A stretch of DNA of 7,111 bases from Caulobacter sp. B11 (lineage in GTDB: Bacteria > Pseudomonadota > Alphaproteobacteria > Caulobacterales > Caulobacteraceae): positions 1 to 7,111 of the forward strand of contig NZ_PEGG01000228.1 in assembly GCF_002737765.1 (NCBI RefSeq), read 5' to 3'. Both the position numbers and the translations under genes were made by a program. The notes beneath the pieces are model-generated. The model saw only the letters and a program-made list of their open reading frames with translations. It searched no databases and was not told where the DNA came from. Of the stretch, positions 1 to 5,809 are shown piece by piece. Every line of letters starts with the position of its first letter. Position 1 is the stretch's first letter.

Positions 1-341
1 TCGGCCGTCCAGTAGCGGCCGCCCAGGCTGTCGACGGCGCGGCCGAAGGCCTCGAACAGGGCCGGGCTCTTCTGCGAGCGGCTGTCGCCGAGGATCACGG
101 CCTTGCCGCCGCCGAAGTCGAGATCGGCCATGGCGTTCTTGTAGGACATGCCGCGCGACAGCCGCAGGGCGTCGGTCACCGCCGCTTCGCTGCTGGCATA
201 GTCCCACATGCGGCAACCGCCGGCGGCGGGTCCCCGCGCCGTGGAATGGATGGCGATGATCGACTTGAGGCCAGTTTTTTCGTCGAAGAAGGCGTGTACG
301 CCCTCATGCCCCTCGAAATCGGGGGAATCGAACAAGGTCAT
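1..341 (-). CDS. Leucine/valine-type amino-acid dehydrogenase, N-terminal part (3' end cut by window edge)
   Basis: This is the first 113 codons of a Glu/Leu/Phe/Val dehydrogenase, the NAD-dependent enzymes that oxidatively deaminate branched-chain amino acids to 2-oxo acids in the cytoplasm. The visible part is the substrate-binding domain; the Rossmann NAD domain lies beyond the window. Recognisable blocks are LKSIIAIH (residues 25-32), [10 protein letters not shown] (37-46), GMSYKN (64-69) and [10 protein letters not shown] (77-86). With ATG at 339-341 as the start, the two family lysines fall at K68 and K80, the same numbers as the substrate and catalytic lysines of Bacillus leucine dehydrogenase, which supports this start. 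There is no strong Shine-Dalgarno before it, and the frame is closed upstream by a TGA near 407. The frame is intact as far as it goes. Leucine, valine and phenylalanine specificity cannot be told apart from this part, so no symbol is given. Confidence 0.9.
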   Translation of the reverse strand, partial: MTLFDSPDFEGHEGVHAFFDEKTGLKSIIAIHSTARGPAAGGCRMWDYASSEAAVTDALRLSRGMSYKNAMADLDFGGGKAVILGDSRSQKSPALFEAFGRAVDSLGGRYWTA

Positions 342-373
342 GCCGTCAGTCTCGTCAAAGCCAGGAAGATTGC

Positions 374-401
374 GCCGGGGTGTACGCCCGAGCGCCCCGG
401 C
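374..401 (-). terminator. Short GC hairpin downstream of the hydrolase (weak terminator candidate)
   Basis: GCCGGGG at 374-380 pairs perfectly with CCCCGGC at 395-401, leaving a 14-base loop. The hairpin lies about 30 bases past the stop of the minus-strand alpha/beta-hydrolase gene and before the dehydrogenase start. No run of T follows on the minus strand, so classical intrinsic termination is doubtful. The 342-430 spacer shows nothing else convincing. Confidence 0.25.
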
Positions 402-430
402 TCACAAGCCCGAAGCTTTGCGCTGCGTCC

Positions 431-1433
431 TCAGGCCCCGGGGCAGACGCCGGGGATCGGCGGCGCGTTCGAGGGCCAGGCGGCGGTCGGGTCGCGCAGG
501 AAGGCGGCGGCGTCGCGCCAGACCACCGCCGCCTGCCGGTCGACCAGCAGCAGGTGCCAACCCTGGGCGTAATAGGCGGTGCGGTCGCCGGGCTTGAGCC
601 GCGCCGCGGCCTCGAAACTGGCGTCCTTGGGAATGATGTGATCATTGGCCCCGTAGAAATAGGCCACCGGAACCTTGACCTGGCCGATCAACGACCAGCC
701 CGTCTCCATGGCCCCGACCAGGCCGTAGACGGTGTCGGAGCGCGCGCCCCAGATCATCAGCGGATCGCGGCCCATGCGGCGCAGTTCGTCGACATTGTCG
801 CTGGGCTGCACCCGCTCGACCAGCCATTCCGGCGGCTTGACCACCCAGCTGCGCGCGGTGTGGGCGGTGATCCACAACATGGTGCGATTGGGCAGGGGCT
901 GGGATGACCAGCCCCAGACCGCCGGGGCGAACAGCAGCAGGCTCTCGGCCGCCGGCGGCCGCGCCGAGGCCATGGCGGCGATGGCCAGGGCCCCGCCCAT
1001 GCTGACCCCGGCCACCGAGACCCGCGCCGTCGGATGCCGTTCGCGCACCAGGGCGACCGCGGTGCGCAGGTCCTCGATCACCAGCTCGGCCGGGGCCCAG
1101 ACCCCGCGATCGGGCGAGCGGCCAAAGCCGCGCACATCGAGGGCGTAGGTGGCCGATCCCCTGCTCGGCCCAGGCCTCGCCGGCCAGGCGGAAGGCGTTG
1201 GCATAGTCGTTCATGCCATGCAGGGCGACGATCACCTGACGGGGCTCGCCGTCGCGCGGCAGCCAGCGCATCAGGCCCAGCCGCGCGCCATCGAAGCTGA
1301 TCAGCCCGTCGTCCTCGAGTCGCGGCCCGCGAAAGCCGAGCGCCGCCAGGCCGGGTCGCTGGATCACCGGCGCGCAGGCCGACAGGCCCGCGACCGAGGC
1401 GGCGGCGACAAGCAGGGCGCGGCGTGAGGTCAT
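431..1433 (-). CDS. Alpha/beta-hydrolase lipoprotein (monoacylglycerol-lipase/lysophospholipase type), frame broken once
   Basis: As written, the reading frame breaks near 1153-1154. Removing one C from the CC there restores a single 333-residue protein. The N-terminus is a lipoprotein signal: MTSRR, a hydrophobic stretch, then lipobox LSAC with the lipidated Cys at 20. The rest is a serine hydrolase of the Hydrolase_4 / PldB type: oxyanion-hole HG at 72-73, nucleophile elbow GVSMG at 142-146 (Ser144), acid in GAND (Asp264), and His293 in QGWH. Such enzymes usually cleave acyl esters such as monoacylglycerols or lysophospholipids; the substrate here is unknown. The lipobox suggests an envelope-anchored location. 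The start ATG (1431-1433) overlaps the UDG stop by 4 bases (ATGA), suggesting translational coupling. All catalytic residues survive on both sides of the break, so I favour a sequence error over true decay. If the break is real, only 93 correct residues are made. Confidence 0.85.
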
Positions 1434-2014
1434 GACGCCAGAATGCCCGCGACCCGACGGCGAAGATAGGGCGCCACCTCGTCCTCGAACCAAGGATTGC
1501 GCTTGAGCCATGCGGTGTTGCGCCACGACGGGTGCGGCATGGGCAGGACATTGTCGGGCAGGTAGTCGCGCCAGGCGGCCACGGTCTCCGTCATCGTCCG
1601 CTTGCCCCTCTGGCCCAGGGCCCAGGACTGGGCGTAGCTCCCGACCAGCAGGGTCAGTTCCACGCCGGGCAAGGCCGTCAGCAACCGCTCGCGCCACAGG
1701 GCCGCGCAGCGCGGCGGCGGCGGATAGTCGCCGCCCTTGGGATTGGTCCCCGGAAAGCAGAAGGCCATGGCCGCCACGCCGATCTCGGCCCGGCCATAGA
1801 AGGTTTCCCGGTCGATCCCCATCCAGGCGCGCAGGCGCTCACCGGACGGGTCGTTGAACGGCAGGCCCGTCTCGTGGACCAGCCGCCCGGGCGCCTGGCC
1901 GCAGATCAGCAGACGCGTCCGCGGCTCGACCCGCACGACCGGCCGAGGCACGTGCGGCAGGTAGGGCGCGCAGGCGCGGCAGGCGCGGATGTCAGCGAGA
2001 ACGGCGTCGAGCAT
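1430..2014 (-). CDS. Uracil-DNA glycosylase superfamily protein with [4Fe-4S]-type cysteines
   Basis: This is a 194-residue member of the uracil-DNA glycosylase superfamily (COG1573-like), which removes damaged or deaminated bases from DNA to start base-excision repair. Four cysteines sit in the family-4 arrangement: C12-x2-C15, then C86-x16-C103, which would ligate a [4Fe-4S] cluster. The first active-site motif is GQAPG (39-43), followed by ETGLPFNDPSGERL (48-61). The second motif is HPSWRN (161-166), close to the HPSxxN form of other families. Family 4 normally has GEAPG, so Gln replaces Glu at position 40. Base specificity is therefore uncertain and could include substrates other than uracil. 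The ATG at 2012-2014 lies 10 bases after a strong hairpin and has only a weak GCGAG ribosome-binding site. The gene's stop overlaps the hydrolase start. From memory, similar GQAPG proteins occur across Proteobacteria and are little studied. Confidence 0.88.
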   Translation of the reverse strand: MLDAVLADIRACRACAPYLPHVPRPVVRVEPRTRLLICGQAPGRLVHETGLPFNDPSGERLRAWMGIDRETFYGRAEIGVAAMAFCFPGTNPKGGDYPPPPRCAALWRERLLTALPGVELTLLVGSYAQSWALGQRGKRTMTETVAAWRDYLPDNVLPMPHPSWRNTAWLKRNPWFEDEVAPYLRRRVAGILAS

Positions 2015-2024
2015 GGCTCGCAGA

Positions 2025-2071
2025 TGGGCCCGGAACGCGGCCCCGGCAAGCGGGACCGCGTTCCGGGCCCA
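2025..2071 (-). terminator. Very strong GC-rich hairpin between GST and UDG genes
   Basis: The left arm, 2025-2040, and the right arm, 2056-2071, are a perfect 16-base inverted repeat (TGGGCCCGGAACGCGG and its complement). Inside it, after one mismatch, four more pairs form (2042-2045 with 2051-2054), leaving a 5-base loop. It begins 6 bases after the GST stop codon and ends 10 bases before the UDG start. There is no T-tract on either strand, so it may be a non-canonical terminator, an mRNA-stabilising 3' hairpin for GST, or a dispersed palindromic repeat. Which of these applies is inference. Confidence 0.5.
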
Positions 2072-2077
2072 GGCGAC

Positions 2078-2710
2078 TTAGCCGCCGAGGAACGCCGTCT
2101 CGCGCTCGAGGATCGTCGCGAAGGACGGCCGGGCCAGGATGGCGTCGGTATAGGCCTTGGTCTTGGGCCAGCGCGACAGGTCGAAGCCCAGATGCCGCAG
2201 GTTGCCGAACGGGCTGGCGATGGCGATGTCGGCCAGGGTGATGCGGTCCTCCAGCAGGAAGCCGCTGCTGGGGGCGATCGATTCCAGATAGTCGAGGATC
2301 GGCGGCATCTCTTCCTGCTCGGCCTTCAACGCCACAGCCTCGTCGCCGTCGACGCCCATGAACCGGGGACCGACAATGCGGTTGAAGAAGATCTTGCCCG
2401 CCGCCCCGACGAAGATGGTGTCGGCCAGTTCCTCGAACCAAACCGCCCGGGCGCGGTTGCGCGGGTCGGTGGGGATCAGGTTCGGCTCGGGATACTGGGC
2501 TTCGAGATAGGTGACGATCGCGGTGGAGTCCGAGATCTGGAAGTCGCCGTCCTGAAACCCGGGGATCTTCTTGAACGGACTGGCCTGCAGGAAGGCCGGA
2601 TCGGGCTGGCCGGGGCGGGAAACCTTGTTCTCGACCGTCAGGCCCTTTTCGGCGGCGAAGGCCAGGGTCTTGCGGACAAAGGGCGATAACGACGAACCAT
2701 AGACGATCAT
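2078..2710 (-). CDS. Glutathione S-transferase family protein
   Basis: This 210-residue cytosolic glutathione S-transferase is of the usual family length. Such enzymes conjugate glutathione to electrophiles or reduce peroxides. The N-terminal thioredoxin-like domain (about 1-75) starts MIVYGSSLSPF, where S9-P10 is the expected catalytic serine position at the start of helix 1. The cis-proline is P50 in KKIPGF, and D61-S62 in SDSTAIVTYLE is the site that binds the gamma-glutamyl group of glutathione. The C-terminal helical domain (about 85-210) has the N-capping box and buried Asp in ITLADIAIASPF (157-168). The ATG at 2708-2710 is set by GGGAGG on the minus strand (2716-2721), 5 bases upstream. 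A palindrome overlaps this ribosome-binding site and may mediate control. The hairpin at 2025-2071 follows the stop. The physiological substrate cannot be read from the sequence. Confidence 0.93.
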   Translation of the reverse strand: MIVYGSSLSPFVRKTLAFAAEKGLTVENKVSRPGQPDPAFLQASPFKKIPGFQDGDFQISDSTAIVTYLEAQYPEPNLIPTDPRNRARAVWFEELADTIFVGAAGKIFFNRIVGPRFMGVDGDEAVALKAEQEEMPPILDYLESIAPSSGFLLEDRITLADIAIASPFGNLRHLGFDLSRWPKTKAYTDAILARPSFATILERETAFLGG

Positions 2711-2718
2711 GATGGCCT

Positions 2719-2731
2719 CCCAAGTTTTGGG
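2719..2731. promoter_or_regulatory. 13-base palindrome overlapping the GST ribosome-binding site (operator candidate)
   Basis: CCCAA (2719-2723) and TTGGG (2727-2731) form a perfect 5-base inverted repeat with a 3-base spacer. It overlaps the GGGAGG Shine-Dalgarno and lies where transcription would start if the promoter at 2734-2759 is real. Its position suits an operator or a small mRNA hairpin. Chance occurrence is possible at this length. Confidence 0.3.
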
Positions 2732-2733
2732 AA

Positions 2734-2759
2734 ACCTTAGGTCATCGAATGGGTTTCAA
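2734..2759 (-). promoter_or_regulatory. Putative promoter of the GST gene
   Basis: On the minus strand TTGAAAC (2753-2759) is followed after 11 bases by CCTAAGGT (2734-2741). The first matches 5 of 7 positions of the Caulobacter housekeeping TTGACGS element; the second matches GCTANAWC poorly. The spacing is within the known 10-14 bases. The stretch 2720-2770 is conspicuously A+T-rich for this window, as promoters often are. Confidence 0.3.
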
Positions 2760-2807
2760 TTCAAGACTTACTGCGCGCCCGCCGACGGAAATCCGCGGCC
2801 GTCGCGC

Positions 2808-3137
2808 CTAGGCCTCGTCGCCGGCCTCGATCTCGTCGATCTCATCGACCTCGTCGACCGCTTCGGTCGTGTCGGCCCACACGGTCGGGTCACCGTCCAG
2901 CGGCAGTCTCAGGCGATAGACGCCGCGAAAGCGATCGGGATTGACCGGCTTGTTGTGGCGAAGGATGGCGATCAGGCCCTGCTTGGCCAGCTCGATGGCG
3001 TCGGTGCGCACATGGCCCAGCAGGCGCTGCCAGCGCTCGGGCTGCACGGCCTTGGCGACCGACATCGGGTCGATGGACTTGCCGGCCGGCACGGCGGCCA
3101 GTTGGGACAGGATGGCGTCTTGGATCGGGGTGGTCAT
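2808..3137 (-). CDS. DUF3253 domain protein with acidic tail
   Basis: This is a 109-residue protein of the DUF3253 family, whose function is unknown. The family pattern is clear: PAGKSIDPMSVAKA (17-30), W36, LGHVRTDAIELAKQGLI (40-56), then KPVNPDRFRGVYRLRL (63-78). The helix-rich first part followed by a basic hairpin looks like a small winged-helix fold, so nucleic-acid binding is a fair guess but not shown. The last 16 residues (94-109) are almost all acidic and contain a three-fold DE[V/I] repeat, an unusual addition to the core domain. The start at ATG 3135-3137 follows from the family start; there is no Shine-Dalgarno before it, so translation may rely on another signal. The gene is divergent from the thioesterase across 102 bases and lies upstream of GST on the same strand, with a 97-base gap. 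Confidence 0.82.
   Translation of the reverse strand: MTTPIQDAILSQLAAVPAGKSIDPMSVAKAVQPERWQRLLGHVRTDAIELAKQGLIAILRHNKPVNPDRFRGVYRLRLPLDGDPTVWADTTEAVDEVDEIDEIEAGDEA
2829..2855. repeat. Three tandem 9-base units in the DUF3253 tail
   Basis: The units at 2829-2837, 2838-2846 and 2847-2855 differ from one another by one or two bases. Each encodes Asp-Glu-(Ile/Val) on the minus strand (residues 95-103). In-frame repeats of this kind can gain or lose units by slippage without breaking the gene. Confidence 0.6.
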
Positions 3138-3158
3138 GAGCGGAGGGATGCCACGGTT

Positions 3159-3183
3159 TTGACGGCAGCGTAAGGGCGAGCGC
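3159..3183 (+). promoter_or_regulatory. Putative promoter of the thioesterase gene
   Basis: TTGACGG at 3159-3165 is a perfect match to the Caulobacter-type TTGACGS -35 element. Ten bases further, GCGAGCGC (3176-3183) matches GCTANAWC at only 4 of 7 fixed positions. Transcription would start near 3190 and give a leader of about 50 bases that includes the ribosome-binding site of the thioesterase gene. Confidence 0.35.
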
Positions 3184-3239
3184 TTGCGTCCCGGCGTCGC
3201 GCGGCTTAGTTGGCGGCGCGAAATCGCGGGGAGACGATC

Positions 3240-3689
3240 ATGGACGGCGGCAACGAAAGCATCGGCGGGCCCCGCCTGGTCACTGACGGCGACTGGTCGG
3301 GCTGGCGCACCTGGTCGGGCCTGGACCCGTTCGAGGACCAGTCTGGACCCTTCTATTTCACCGAAGAGAACGGTGTCGTGCGCAGCGCCTTCCGGGCCGA
3401 GGCCCGGCACATGAACGGCGGCGGCTTCATGCACGGCGGCTGCATGATGACCTTCGCCGACTTCTCGCTGTTCGCCATCGCCTGGAAGCAGATCGAGGGC
3501 ACGCGCTGCGTGACCGTCAGCCTCAACGGCGAGTTCATGGGCCCCGCCAAGCCCGGCGACCTGGTCGAAAGCACCGGCGAGGTGATCCGCGCCGGCGGTT
3601 CGCTGGTCTTCGTGCGCGGCCTGATCTCGACGGGCGGTCAGCCGATGCTGAGCTTCTCGGGCGTGATCAAGAAGATCCGTTCGCGCTAA
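3240..3689 (+). CDS. PaaI-like hotdog-fold thioesterase
   Basis: This 149-residue hotdog-fold protein is of the PaaI/YdiI acyl-CoA thioesterase group, which hydrolyses acyl- or aryl-CoA thioesters in the cytoplasm. The diagnostic block is HMNGGGFMHGGCMMTFADFS (57-76): N59, the HGG turn at 65-67 and the catalytic-type acid D74. It is followed by VTVSLNGEFMGPAKPGD (91-107), the central strand and loop typical of the family, and by GEVIRAGGSLVFVRG (113-127). The ATG at 3240 is chosen over the TTG at 3210 because GGGGAG (3228-3233) lies 6 bases before it and because residues before this point look non-homologous. The first 40 residues are longer and less conserved than in the shortest family members. 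The TAA stop overlaps the stop of the convergent HAD gene. The substrate is unknown, and no paa genes are nearby. Confidence 0.88.
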   Translation: MDGGNESIGGPRLVTDGDWSGWRTWSGLDPFEDQSGPFYFTEENGVVRSAFRAEARHMNGGGFMHGGCMMTFADFSLFAIAWKQIEGTRCVTVSLNGEFMGPAKPGDLVESTGEVIRAGGSLVFVRGLISTGGQPMLSFSGVIKKIRSR

Positions 3690-4348
3690 ACCGCCTTCAG
3701 CAGCTCCAGCACCTTATGCAGGCTCTCGGCGACGTGGATGCACTTATCGTGCATCTCCTCGTTGGGATCGAGGATGTCGGGGACCATGACGGTCATCATG
3801 CCGGCCGCATGGGCGGCGCGAACGCCGGGATGGGAATCCTCCAGCGCTACGCACATCGACGGGTGCACGTTGAGCCGGCGGGCCGCCTCCAGATAGGGAT
3901 CGGGATGCGGCTTGTGACGCTCGACGTCGGTATTGGCGACGACGGTGTGGAAGCGCCGGACCAGGTCGAAACGGCCCAGATAGCGATTGACCGACTGGTG
4001 GCTGTTGGACGTGGCGATGGCGCGTGGCATGCCCAGGGCGTCCAGATGGTCGAGGATTTCCATCACCCCGGTCTTCAACCGCACCTCGGCCTCGAGCAGC
4101 AGTTCGACATCGGTCCAGACGCGGGCGAAATAGTCCTGAACCGGAAACTTGGCGCCGAACAGCTGGGTCAGCATGACCGCGCTCTCCGGACTGGTCTTGC
4201 CGACCATGGACGCATAGATCTCGCCGGTCATCGGAATGCCGAACGCGCTCCCCGCCTCGACCATGGCGGCGCGATAGACCGTCTCGGTGTCCAGGAGCAG
4301 GCCGTCCATGTCGAAAACGACCGCCTGGACGACGCGTGGAAAACTCAC
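3686..4348 (-). CDS. HAD-superfamily hydrolase (beta-phosphoglucomutase-like, subfamily IA)
   Basis: This 220-residue haloacid-dehalogenase-type phosphatase or phosphomutase has all four family motifs. Motif I is DMDGLLLD (13-20), with nucleophile D13 and acid D15. Motif II is in IATSNS (111-116). Motif III is K146 in KPHPD. Motif IV is ED at 170-171. The helical cap between about 22 and 85 is the type found in beta-phosphoglucomutase and sugar-phosphate phosphatases, so a phosphorylated sugar or related small metabolite is the likely substrate. The start is GTG (4346-4348), sharing GTGA with the serB stop, so the two genes are almost certainly translated in a coupled way. Whether it acts in serine metabolism or is a general housekeeping phosphatase cannot be seen. 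Its TAG stop overlaps the thioesterase TAA by 4 bases, leaving no room for a terminator between the genes. Confidence 0.9.
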   Translation of the reverse strand: MSFPRVVQAVVFDMDGLLLDTETVYRAAMVEAGSAFGIPMTGEIYASMVGKTSPESAVMLTQLFGAKFPVQDYFARVWTDVELLLEAEVRLKTGVMEILDHLDALGMPRAIATSNSHQSVNRYLGRFDLVRRFHTVVANTDVERHKPHPDPYLEAARRLNVHPSMCVALEDSHPGVRAAHAAGMMTVMVPDILDPNEEMHDKCIHVAESLHKVLELLKAV

Positions 4349-5220
4349 GAAGCGAACTCGTCGGCGCGATAGCCCTGAAAAAAGAGCAAGGCGGTGAGGT
4401 CGGCGTGGTCGACCTTGGCGTGGGCCTGGGCCGCGACGATCGGCTTGGCGCGATAGGCGACCCCCAGGCCCGCGGCCTCGATCATCGCCAGGTCATTGGC
4501 CCCATCGCCCACGGCCAGGGCCTGGGCGGCGGTCACGCCCAGGGCGGCGGTCTCTTCCAGCAGGGCGGCCAGCTTGGCCTCCTTGCCCAGGATCGGCTCG
4601 CCGACCTGGCCAGTCAGGCTGCCGCTCTCTTCGATCAGGGTATTGGCGCGATTGACGTGGAACCCGGCGGCCTGGGCCACTCGGGTTGTGAAGAAGGTGA
4701 AGCCGCCCGAGACCAGGGCGCAACGGGCGCCGTGGGCCGCCATGGTCCGCACCAGGGTCTCGGCGCCGGGATTGAGCCGCACGCGGTCGTCATAGCAGGC
4801 CTGCAGGGCGTCGACCGACAGGCCGGCCAGCATGCCGACCCGCTCGCGCAGGGCGCCCTCGAAGGCCAGTTCGCCGCGCATGGCCCGCTCGGTGATCTCC
4901 GACACCCTGTCCTTGACCCCGGCGAAATCGGCCAATTCGTCCAGGCATTCGACATTGATGATGGTTGAGTCCATGTCGGCGATCAGCAACCGCTTGCGGC
5001 GCCCCTCGACCGCCTGGACAGCGAAATCGACCGGCCGCGAACCGATGGCCACGCGCACCATGACGCTCAGCGCGGCGGCCCCGACCCCGCCCTCCACGGC
5101 CAGATCGATCGCGCCCTCGCCCAACCGGGTCTCGACCTTGACCGGCGCGATGGCGCGCACGGCGTCCAAGGCGGCCAGGAGCGCTGCGGGGTCGGGCGAG
5201 ACGAGGGTGATCGCGAGCAT
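4345..5220 (-). CDS. serB: Phosphoserine phosphatase SerB
   Basis: This 291-residue enzyme catalyses the last step of serine biosynthesis, the hydrolysis of O-phospho-L-serine to serine, in the cytoplasm. An N-terminal region (about 1-75) resembles the regulatory part of bacterial SerB. The HAD catalytic core follows: DMDST (82-86) with nucleophile D82 and acid D84, substrate-binding E91 in NVECLDELA, the cap helices near 100-145, motif II SGGF (171-174), K213 in LGKEAKL, and GDGAND (238-243). The start ATG (5218-5220) has no Shine-Dalgarno. A TTGACGC promoter element lies 29 bases upstream (5249-5255), which suggests a leaderless or nearly leaderless transcript. The gene heads an operon with the HAD hydrolase, whose GTG overlaps the serB stop. 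Everything needed for activity appears present. Confidence 0.95.
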   Translation of the reverse strand: MLAITLVSPDPAALLAALDAVRAIAPVKVETRLGEGAIDLAVEGGVGAAALSVMVRVAIGSRPVDFAVQAVEGRRKRLLIADMDSTIINVECLDELADFAGVKDRVSEITERAMRGELAFEGALRERVGMLAGLSVDALQACYDDRVRLNPGAETLVRTMAAHGARCALVSGGFTFFTTRVAQAAGFHVNRANTLIEESGSLTGQVGEPILGKEAKLAALLEETAALGVTAAQALAVGDGANDLAMIEAAGLGVAYRAKPIVAAQAHAKVDHADLTALLFFQGYRADEFAS

Positions 5221-5228
5221 GACGGGCG

Positions 5229-5255
5229 GCTATTGGACCCAGCGCGCGGCGTCAA
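5229..5255 (-). promoter_or_regulatory. Promoter of serB, probably giving a leaderless mRNA
   Basis: On the minus strand TTGACGC (5249-5255) matches the Caulobacter-type -35 consensus TTGACGS perfectly. Twelve bases later CCAATAGC (5229-5236) matches GCTANAWC at 4 of 7 fixed positions, with spacing in the known range. Transcription would then begin within a few bases of the ATG at 5220, which fits the absence of a Shine-Dalgarno. Confidence 0.4.
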
Positions 5256-5320
5256 CCTCGCAAAGGGGATATTCCGCCGGAACAGCCGCGCGGCAGGCGA
5301 AAATGCGCGGCGCCAGGCCT

Positions 5321-5764
5321 CTAGTCGTTCATGACTTCAAGGCAGTGGGAAAACAGCGCCATGCCGCGCTGCTCGTTGGCGTCCTGACCGGGCTTGATCG
5401 GCGCTTCGACCATCAGGGTGGCCATGCTGGCCACGCCCCGACGCAGGACTTCGGACGGCTTTTCCCCCTTGGCGATCGCGGCGTTCATGCTGTCATTGAG
5501 CGCGATCTCGCCGCTCTTGCCCATCATCTTGAACAAGGGTCCGATCGCCTTGGCCCCGTCATCGTCGTTTGCACCGGCCAGTTTTTCCGTCAGACCGGGA
5601 TTGCGGCGCAGGACCTCGTCGAAGCCGACAAACACCACGGCGCAACCCAGTTTCTGATCGGCCGTGATCAGCAAAGCCGGGGCCGAGGGCTGGGGAGCGG
5701 CGGCGACGGGCGTCACACCGAACAGGACAGCTGCAGCAAGGATGGCGCTCAAGGTCATTTTCAT
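5321..5764 (-). CDS. Exported protein of unknown function
   Basis: I do not recognise this 147-residue protein. It begins with a clear Sec signal peptide: MKM, a hydrophobic core to about residue 20, and a likely signal-peptidase I site at VAAA|PQP (after 23). The mature part is mostly predicted helix and has exactly two cysteines, C41 and C141, near its two ends, which could form one disulfide in the periplasm. A short D-rich loop (NDDDG, 66-70) is visible; there are no enzyme motifs, lipobox or membrane segments. The start ATG (5762-5764) is well supported by GGAG on the minus strand (5770-5773), 5 bases upstream. The gene is divergent from miaA with only 45 bases between the starts, and lies 100 bases upstream of serB on the same strand; the separate serB promoter suggests it is not in that operon. 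Confidence 0.8.
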   Translation of the reverse strand: MKMTLSAILAAAVLFGVTPVAAAPQPSAPALLITADQKLGCAVVFVGFDEVLRRNPGLTEKLAGANDDDGAKAIGPLFKMMGKSGEIALNDSMNAAIAKGEKPSEVLRRGVASMATLMVEAPIKPGQDANEQRGMALFSHCLEVMND

Positions 5765-5809
5765 GGTTTCTCCCCCCGGGAAGGCTTCGGGCGCGCTGCG
5801 GTGAGGCCA

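Noticed and set aside
350..358. TTGACG on the minus strand just before the dehydrogenase ATG
   Set aside because: As a -35 element it would put transcription start inside the coding region, while the K68/K80 numbering supports the ATG at 341.
1141..1165. Programmed ribosomal frameshift in the hydrolase gene
   Set aside because: No slippery heptamer or stimulatory structure was seen, and this enzyme family is not known to use one. A single extra C explains the break more simply.
1078..1551. Minus-strand open frame across the UDG/hydrolase junction
   Set aside because: It is Arg/Pro-rich with no domain and is off-frame to both real genes.
1532..2689. 385-codon plus-strand open frame opposite the UDG and GST genes
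   Set aside because: It has no recognisable domain, is rich in Gly, Arg, Gln and Asp as antisense frames are here, and lies opposite two clear genes.
2783..2804. 6-base inverted repeat (CGACGG/CCGTCG) after the DUF3253 stop as a terminator
   Set aside because: The stem is short, the loop is 10 bases and no T-run follows; this is common by chance in G+C-rich DNA.
3184..3211. TTGCGTC...GCTTAGTT as a thioesterase promoter
   Set aside because: Both elements match the consensus worse than the perfect TTGACGG at 3159-3165.
3716..4372. 218-codon plus-strand open frame opposite the HAD gene
   Set aside because: It is the complement of a complete HAD protein with all four motifs; no ribosome-binding site or family pattern was seen.
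5272..5282. TTCCG-C-CGGAA mini-palindrome upstream of serB
   Set aside because: It is only five bases per arm with no supporting context, and chance is a sufficient explanation.
4832..5809. Long plus-strand open frame continuous with miaA, antisense to serB and the exported protein
   Set aside because: The miaA family match begins only near 5840. The upstream part is the complement of well-supported genes, and open antisense frames are expected at this G+C content.
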